Shown: positions 5,512-10,251 of the stretch, piece after piece
Position numbering within the stretch: the stretch's first letter is position 1
How the letters are laid out: each line of letters opens with the position of its first letter
NCBI GenBank assembly: GCA_025929125.1
Contig: JAICMT010000026.1
Coordinates: 1 to 10,251, forward strand
Length of the DNA stretch: 10,251 nucleotides
DNA from: Acidobacteriaceae bacterium
Lineage (GTDB): Bacteria > Acidobacteriota > Terriglobia > Terriglobales > Acidobacteriaceae
Reading direction: 5' to 3'
Notes under the pieces: generated by a model
Seen by the model: the letters and a program-made list of their open reading frames with translations, nothing else
Database searches by the model: none
Told to the model about the DNA's origin: nothing
Position numbers and translations under genes: made by a program

Positions 5512-6486
5512 TTAGAACCCGCCGCCATCCTCGCCGGAGCCGAAATCGTCTCCGTCGACCGAATCCTCCGATGCGAAATCTTCGCTATCGTCGCCTGCGG
5601 CGTCCTCTCCGACGTCATCCGATGTCATAGAGTCGTCCGGGTTGGCAGTGTAATCAACGTCGTCGTCACCGACCCCAAGGGAATCCTGATCGCGGGCGAG
5701 GTCATGGCCGGAGCTGCCGGTTGCGGCGAGATCCTCACGGTCGGAGCTTCCAGAGCCGAGGTAGGAGCCCTCGTTGAGGCCGGTGTTGTGATCCGCCTCG
5801 AGCGGGGTGTGTTGCGGACCCATGGAGTCGGCGAAATCACGGCCGGCATCCGTCATGCCAGAGTGCTCATGGCCGGCGGCGTCGCCGTAGTAGTTGTTGA
5901 CGATCTCTGGTCTTTCTTCGAGGTACGACGGGCCGCCGAATCCGGTGTGGCCGCCAAAGCCATGGAGCAGACTTTCGATACCCTCGAAGGCGAGAGCACC
6001 AGCGGCGACGCCGGCGGCAGTCTGCATGGCTCCTCGTAGAAAGCCTCCCTGAGGCATATCGTAGGGGGCACCGGGGATGGGATAGCCTCCAACTGGATAT
6101 GCGAGCCCCGGGCCGACACCGCTGACCGGATCGGAGGGAGGAGGCCCCACGGGGGATCGCGGAGCCTGGAACGAAGGCGGAGGAGCGGCGCGCTGGGGCT
6201 CATCGTGATGGCCGAGGAGATTGCCAAGGAAACTCCCAGAATGCTTCGAGGGCTGCTGCGACTGCCCCTGCTGCAGTTGCGCGCGAAGATCGGCGATCTG
6301 GCGCTGGGCCTGGTTGAGGGCATACTCCTGCACCAGCGTGGTCTGCGCAAGGATGTAGAGTGCGTCGGGATTCGCAGCGATGTTCTGCTGGATAAACTGT
6401 GCGGCTTCGGCATCCTTGTCCTGGAGCTGGGTACGGTTGACACGCTCCGCCAAGCCCTTTAGCAACTGTTCTTCCCGATTGGTCAT
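5512..6486 (-). CDS. DUF2076-domain protein with acidic C-terminal tail
   Basis: This 324-aa protein belongs to the DUF2076 family, of unknown function, by its N-terminal half: MTNREEQLLKGLAERVNR, then DAEAAQFIQQNIAANPDALYILAQTTLVQE, followed by a short helical, coiled-coil-like stretch to about residue 72 and the SGSFLGNLLG motif. A Pro/Gly-rich linker (about 90-140) follows, then the hydrophobic Gly/Ala stretch FLRGAMQTAAGVAAGALAFE. From about residue 195 it becomes a long Asp/Glu/Ser/Gly-rich, probably disordered tail ending DGGGF, longer than usual for the family. I placed the start at ATG 6486 because GAGGAG lies 5 nt upstream; the frame extends to 6519 without such a site. It lies between a terminator-like hairpin and an intergenic region, so it is probably transcribed alone. 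Confidence 0.8.
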   Translation of the reverse strand: MTNREEQLLKGLAERVNRTQLQDKDAEAAQFIQQNIAANPDALYILAQTTLVQEYALNQAQRQIADLRAQLQQGQSQQPSKHSGSFLGNLLGHHDEPQRAAPPPSFQAPRSPVGPPPSDPVSGVGPGLAYPVGGYPIPGAPYDMPQGGFLRGAMQTAAGVAAGALAFEGIESLLHGFGGHTGFGGPSYLEERPEIVNNYYGDAAGHEHSGMTDAGRDFADSMGPQHTPLEADHNTGLNEGSYLGSGSSDREDLAATGSSGHDLARDQDSLGVGDDDVDYTANPDDSMTSDDVGEDAAGDDSEDFASEDSVDGDDFGSGEDGGGF

Positions 6487-6547
6487 GCGTCTCCTCTTTT
6501 GTAGAGCCGAGCGTTCCACTTGAGGCGGTTACCGCTAATGCGAAACT

Positions 6548-6583
6548 GCCGGCGTCTCGCAATAAGACGCGAGAAACGCCGGC
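6548..6583 (-). terminator. Strong GC-rich hairpin between GH51 and DUF2076 genes
   Basis: GCCGGCGT (6548-6555) pairs with ACGCCGGC (6576-6583) and CTCGC (6556-6560) with GCGAG (6569-6573), giving 13 base pairs around an 8-nt loop with a 2-nt AA bulge. It lies 43 bp after the GH51 stop. Read on the minus strand, only a short TTT follows, so termination may be weak or partly Rho-dependent; it may also act on rightward transcripts, where a T-rich tract follows. Confidence 0.6.
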
Positions 6584-6625
6584 AAGGTTCTGTTTGGTTT
6601 GGGTGGATTGGATTTTCAAAAAACG

Positions 6626-8554
6626 CTACTGGGCCGCGATATTGAGTACCTCAATCGAGTAGCCAGGAACGGTGTGGGTGAACTCCCGGGCGACACCGCG
6701 GACAGTGCTCTCCACGGGAACGACGCGTTTAGGATCCGTGATGGAGTTGGTGGTTGCGGTGCTGGGAGCGCTGAGGCTAACGAGCTTTGCCGTGGGTTTA
6801 ACGGAGCTGGCTCCGGTGAGATTAATCTTGATCTGCTGCGGTGTAGAAGAGCCATTGACCAGCTTGAGGTAGATGGTGCCGTTCGAGCGCGTGGCCGAGT
6901 AGAAGAAGCGCTCTCCGGCGTTCTGGAGGTCACCGGGAAGGATTTCGGTTCCCAAATTCTTCGAGAACATGCCCTGTGCGTAGTAGCTCGGGCTGCCATA
7001 CACGGAGAAGGCGTTATAGCCCATCAGATCGCTGGCCCACTGCATCGCTCCAGGGTTGACGTTGACGAACATGGGTGCGTAGCTGGACATGACGATGATG
7101 TCACTGTTGCGCTCCATGCCGGTCATCCACGCGGCATCGCCGAGAGCCGCACCAAAGTTGGTGGTAGGACTGCCTTCACGGGTGGCCCATTCGCCGATGA
7201 AGATCTTCGGGCCGTTGCGATCGGTCTTGTCGTAGTGGTGCACGTCCGCGAAGAACTGTTCGGCACGCTTGTAGTAGTGGTCGTCGAGTACGTCCATTAC
7301 GTGCCCCCTAACGGGTGTGGTGGCGATGATCTGCAGGTTCGGGTACTTCTTCTTGATGGCGTCATAAAACTGCGCGTAACGGGCATCGTAGCTCTTCGAA
7401 CGGTCAAAGTTGTCCTCATTGCCAACCTCGACATACGTGAGGGGGAAGGTGGCAGGGTGCCCGTCCTTGGCCCGCTCCGCACCCCACTTGGTAGAGGTGT
7501 CGCCGGTGACGTACTCGATCTCGTCGAGGGCATCCTGCACGTACGGCTCCAAGTCCGCGCCTGGGTTCACGTGTTCCTGCTGCAGGCTGTATCCGGCATA
7601 GACGGCGAGCACCGGCTGGATCTTTAGATCCTCACACCACTCAAGGAACTCGAGCAGGCCAAGGCCATCGGTGGATCGATAGTTCCAGGGGCTGCGGTGG
7701 CCGGGACGGTCGACCAGCGGACCGATGGTCTTCTTCCAGTCGAAACGCTCGCGAATGTGATCGCCCTCAAGGTAATTGCCGCCGGGCATCCGGAGAAACT
7801 TCGGATTCATGCCGGCCATCATTTCCATGATGTCGGCCCGATTCCCGTTGGGACGGTTGTGATACGTGGGCGGGAAAAGCGAGACGAGCTGGAGCCAGAC
7901 GGTGCCCGGCTTTTCGAATGCCAGGGTGAGATGGTTTGTGAGAGCTGGGGTAACTTCGGCACCGGTCTTCAGCGTGAAGTCATACTTCTTCCAATCGGCT
8001 CCCAGGGATGGAATGGAGGCGCTGGCGAGCGTCTTGCCAGTGACATCAGAGACCAGGCTGACCTTCACGCTCTGCGCCCCTGCCGCCTTGGCATAGAACG
8101 AGCCAGTATAGGTCGTAGTCGGCCGGACGGTCATGCCCCACCAGCCGCCGTTGAGCACGGTAAGCGGATTGGAGGCGTCGGCCTGCTTCACAGTCAACTT
8201 CATGCTGTTCTTGAGCGCAGCGCTGGGGCCGTCGGCCCGGTCGACTTCGACACTGCCGTCCGCGTTTCCGAGCGGTTTGAGGACCCAATCCTCAATTCCT
8301 GCCCAAGTCGCAAGGAAGTTGCGATTCGAGACCATCTCCGCGTAGAGACCACCCTCATACGAATAGTTGATCTCTTCGGTCATCATGCCGTAAAGCGTGG
8401 GGCTGACCTTGGCCGCCGGCTTATCTGTATGGATGGTCAGCGTCGCAACACCGCCGGGGGCTGTCGTCTGAGCTCCGGCCTGGATCTCCATACAGCCGGA
8501 CGAGACAACAACACCGAGCCCGATTGCAATTCCTATTCGAACGACTTTCACCAT
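6626..8554 (-). CDS. GH51 alpha-L-arabinofuranosidase, exported
   Basis: The 642-aa enzyme removes terminal alpha-L-arabinofuranosyl groups from arabinoxylan, arabinan and related plant polymers, with net retention. The N-terminus (MVKVVRIGIAIGLGVVVSSGC) is a signal peptide; Cys21 could be a lipoprotein Cys, but Ser at -3 makes the lipobox atypical, so cleavage by signal peptidase I near 'AGAQ' is also possible. Next is PTLYGMMTEEINYSYEGGLY, a GH51 hallmark, then a carbohydrate-binding-module-like beta domain (about 105-225), the TIM-barrel core with FLRMPGGNYLEGD, and a C-terminal beta domain. Glu380 in VEVGNEDNF is the predicted acid/base and Glu455 in IFIGEWATREG the nucleophile. The layout resembles the plant/ASD1-like branch. 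The start at ATG 8554 gives the signal peptide and has GAGGA about 11 nt upstream; the frame reaches 8659 without reason. Confidence 0.92.
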   Translation of the reverse strand: MVKVVRIGIAIGLGVVVSSGCMEIQAGAQTTAPGGVATLTIHTDKPAAKVSPTLYGMMTEEINYSYEGGLYAEMVSNRNFLATWAGIEDWVLKPLGNADGSVEVDRADGPSAALKNSMKLTVKQADASNPLTVLNGGWWGMTVRPTTTYTGSFYAKAAGAQSVKVSLVSDVTGKTLASASIPSLGADWKKYDFTLKTGAEVTPALTNHLTLAFEKPGTVWLQLVSLFPPTYHNRPNGNRADIMEMMAGMNPKFLRMPGGNYLEGDHIRERFDWKKTIGPLVDRPGHRSPWNYRSTDGLGLLEFLEWCEDLKIQPVLAVYAGYSLQQEHVNPGADLEPYVQDALDEIEYVTGDTSTKWGAERAKDGHPATFPLTYVEVGNEDNFDRSKSYDARYAQFYDAIKKKYPNLQIIATTPVRGHVMDVLDDHYYKRAEQFFADVHHYDKTDRNGPKIFIGEWATREGSPTTNFGAALGDAAWMTGMERNSDIIVMSSYAPMFVNVNPGAMQWASDLMGYNAFSVYGSPSYYAQGMFSKNLGTEILPGDLQNAGERFFYSATRSNGTIYLKLVNGSSTPQQIKINLTGASSVKPTAKLVSLSAPSTATTNSITDPKRVVPVESTVRGVAREFTHTVPGYSIEVLNIAAQ

Positions 8555-8866
8555 ATGTTCAGTTTTCCTCGTAGCCAAAGATACACCAGAGGACGCCCTA
8601 GCCTGAATCCCGTTCCCGCGAGGCTGACAAGGAAAGCAAAGACGAAAATCCGGGAACAAAATGTACGGCAGGTGCGGTCTATCAGAACACCGGATCCCTC
8701 AAGAGGCGATTGGGTTGTTTGGAGATTCTTGATGATATGTGCAGGGTAAGCGCAAACTACCACGAACCGGTCCGGAAACCCACAATTACCTTGATAACGC
8801 GAAGGCAGCGCCGGCAAACAGAATCGAGACATTGCAGCTTAGAGAGAAGCTAACGAGAAAAGAAGT
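8555..8866. other. 312-bp gap upstream of the GH51 gene
   Basis: No convincing gene is seen; the longest frames are out-of-context reading of either strand. A small stem AGCTT-N6-AAGCT (8836-8851) lies 15 bp past the stop of the outer-membrane gene and has no clear T-tract. The GH51 promoter should be here, but I found no pair of boxes I would defend. Confidence 0.5.
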
Positions 8867-10251
8867 CTAGAAGGTGAAGGAAACGCCTGCCTGCATCACT
8901 CGGGGCGAGGACGCGAGGTAGAGCGTGCGGCCATCGGCCGAGAGAAAGGGCCGATAGCCTTCGGCAAGCAGGTTGGTGACATCGAGCGTGAGGTCGAGCG
9001 TGACGGGCAACCGATTGGTGAGGTGTACCGGCTGTCGCATGTAGACGCTCATGAAGCCGCGGTTTGCCCCTGCGCCGTAGGAGTCAATAGGTGTAACGAT
9101 GCGTCGGGGCTGCCAGCGGTAAGAAGCCTTAACCTTGGTTCCGCTGCGGATCACGTGGGCGCGCATGGAGCCGGTGATCTCATCTCCGCTGTCCGGGCGA
9201 AGCTCGTTGGGGGCGGTGGCGGAGAAGGCCATCCCGCGGCCACTGGCGTACTCCAGGGCAGCCCACAGGCCGTTTGTAACCGGCTCACTGATGCTGACGC
9301 GCAGCCCGTCGGAGGTATAGCCACTGCCTAGAAATCGGAAGGTGTCGGTCTGGGAGTCAACGACGAGGGTGCCGAATCCGGCGGTTGTGTCACCCGGAGA
9401 CACGGATCCCACCCCCGAGAGCTCGGCGCGATCTGTTGTGTCGCGATAGACGACGGCCTCAACCTTACCCTGGCCGAGTTTACGGCTTATTCCGAGCTCC
9501 TGGTGGCGCGCATTGGCAGTGCATATCTGTCCCGCGCAAGCGGCGGCTACGGGGAGAGCAGTCTGAATTGAATCCAGCCCGGCGAAGCCCTGCAGCTCGC
9601 GTGCTGTGGCAAACCCGTACTGAATGGCCCACATCTGGCTGGGATGAACGGCGACTCGGAGGAACGGCTTCTGGGTGACGGCGTTGCCACTCATGCGAAA
9701 CGCGTAGATTGTGCCGCCTGCGTCAATATCGATCGTGTCGCCTAACTGGATCCGCTGCGCCCCGGCAAGGCGAAGGACCTCCATGCCGATCATCTCTCCG
9801 GTGCTGAGCTCGGGATGAGAGGCGTAAGTGGCGGTCATGCGAGAGGCGTTTCCAAGCAGCCCGTTGCGCTGATAACCCACATCGAACTCGACGGGAGCGC
9901 CGGAGGAAGACGCGACCTCGCTGCGGAGCATCAGGTCGGAGCCATCCGTGCGGGAACGCTCAAGGGTTACAGCATTGCGAACGCCGCCAGCGGCGAAACC
10001 GTTGCCGGAGAGGACCGAGGCGCGGACCCGCATCTCCGTGCCGCTGGGCATCTCACCCGGAGCAGCTGAACCGGAGGCGAGGACCACATCCCCGCTATCG
10101 AGAACGCGCAACATGGGTCGGTTGGCGGCCGAGCGCATGGTCCAAATCCAATCATCGCCTGCCTCATCCGGTCCGCGGGGGCGCGCAGGAAGCCAACCGG
10201 TAGGATCAGCAAGCATGCTGAGGGTGAGATTGACAGTAGCCCTTAAGCCGG
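8867..10251 (-). CDS. Outer-membrane beta-barrel protein, C-terminal part (partial)
   Basis: The frame is open to the right edge of the window, so the first visible ATG (10216) is internal and the true start lies outside; 460 residues are visible. The sequence is rich in alternating polar/hydrophobic strands with short turns. It ends VMQAGVSFTF with a terminal Phe, the signature of an outer-membrane barrel recognised by BamA. The last 50 residues (LPVTLDLTLDVTNLLAEGYR, then a DGR turn) read like the last strands of a TonB-dependent receptor. The stretch DDWIWTMRSAANRPMLRV near the visible N-terminus resembles proteins common in Acidobacteriota that are often called carboxypeptidase-regulatory-like or TonB-like. 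No plug domain is in view. Its ligand is unknown; the neighbouring GH51 gene, on the same strand 312 bp downstream, makes a sugar-related role only a suggestion. Confidence 0.7.
   Translation of the reverse strand, partial: GLRATVNLTLSMLADPTGWLPARPRGPDEAGDDWIWTMRSAANRPMLRVLDSGDVVLASGSAAPGEMPSGTEMRVRASVLSGNGFAAGGVRNAVTLERSRTDGSDLMLRSEVASSSGAPVEFDVGYQRNGLLGNASRMTATYASHPELSTGEMIGMEVLRLAGAQRIQLGDTIDIDAGGTIYAFRMSGNAVTQKPFLRVAVHPSQMWAIQYGFATARELQGFAGLDSIQTALPVAAACAGQICTANARHQELGISRKLGQGKVEAVVYRDTTDRAELSGVGSVSPGDTTAGFGTLVVDSQTDTFRFLGSGYTSDGLRVSISEPVTNGLWAALEYASGRGMAFSATAPNELRPDSGDEITGSMRAHVIRSGTKVKASYRWQPRRIVTPIDSYGAGANRGFMSVYMRQPVHLTNRLPVTLDLTLDVTNLLAEGYRPFLSADGRTLYLASSPRVMQAGVSFTF

Noticed and set aside
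6599..7627. 342-codon plus-strand frame opposite the GH51 C-terminal half
   Set aside because: It mirrors GH51 codons, has Gly/Val/Arg-rich composition and no motif; no ribosome-binding site of note.
7697..8749. 350-codon plus-strand frame opposite GH51
   Set aside because: It is antisense to a textbook GH51 gene; long shadows are common in high-GC coding sequence.
8548..8832. 94-codon minus-strand frame upstream of GH51
   Set aside because: It overlaps the GH51 start in another frame, has no ribosome-binding site and ends without any known motif.
1..10251. CRISPR arrays, tRNA or rRNA genes
   Set aside because: I saw no regularly spaced repeats, cloverleaf-like segments or rRNA-like conserved blocks on either strand.

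Overview
The window looks like a GC-rich chromosome from the phylum Acidobacteriota (Granulicella/Terriglobus-like). This rests on the mix of genes: a large outer-membrane beta-barrel protein of a type common there, a GH51 arabinofuranosidase with a signal peptide, an APC permease with a long soluble tail, and a DUF2076 protein. The assignment is an inference; there is no rRNA or other marker gene here.

Layout, left to right. Positions 1-279 hold the 3' end of a YvcK/CofD-like gene. Next is a short intergenic stretch with two LacI-like palindromes (287-328) and an imperfect hairpin (378-428). Positions 442-2563 are a complete 2122-bp IS1595-family element with 25-bp inverted repeats and an 8-bp AATTAATT target duplication. 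It contains an intact 306-aa transposase on the minus strand and two apparent passengers on the plus strand: a proteasome/HslV-like Ntn-hydrolase gene with a frameshift at an A6 run, and a 43-codon basic mini-ORF. The rest is minus strand: an APC permease with a cytosolic stress-protein-like tail (2638-5025), a 486-bp intergenic region, a DUF2076 protein with an acidic tail (5512-6486), a strong hairpin terminator (6548-6583), a GH51 alpha-L-arabinofuranosidase (6626-8554), a 312-bp gap, and the C-terminal part of an outer-membrane beta-barrel protein running off the right edge (8867-10251).

The most unusual unit is the mobile element. IS1595-family elements are known to carry passenger genes, but a proteasome-like peptidase as cargo is unexpected. 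The predicted catalytic Thr, Asp and Lys are all recognisable with proteasome spacing. The predicted catalytic Lys is encoded by the AAA codon inside the slippery A6 run where the frame breaks, so the frameshift is either a disabling 1-base loss or a possible slippage switch. The GH51 enzyme fits degradation of arabinose-containing plant polysaccharides. The other host genes show no obvious shared pathway.
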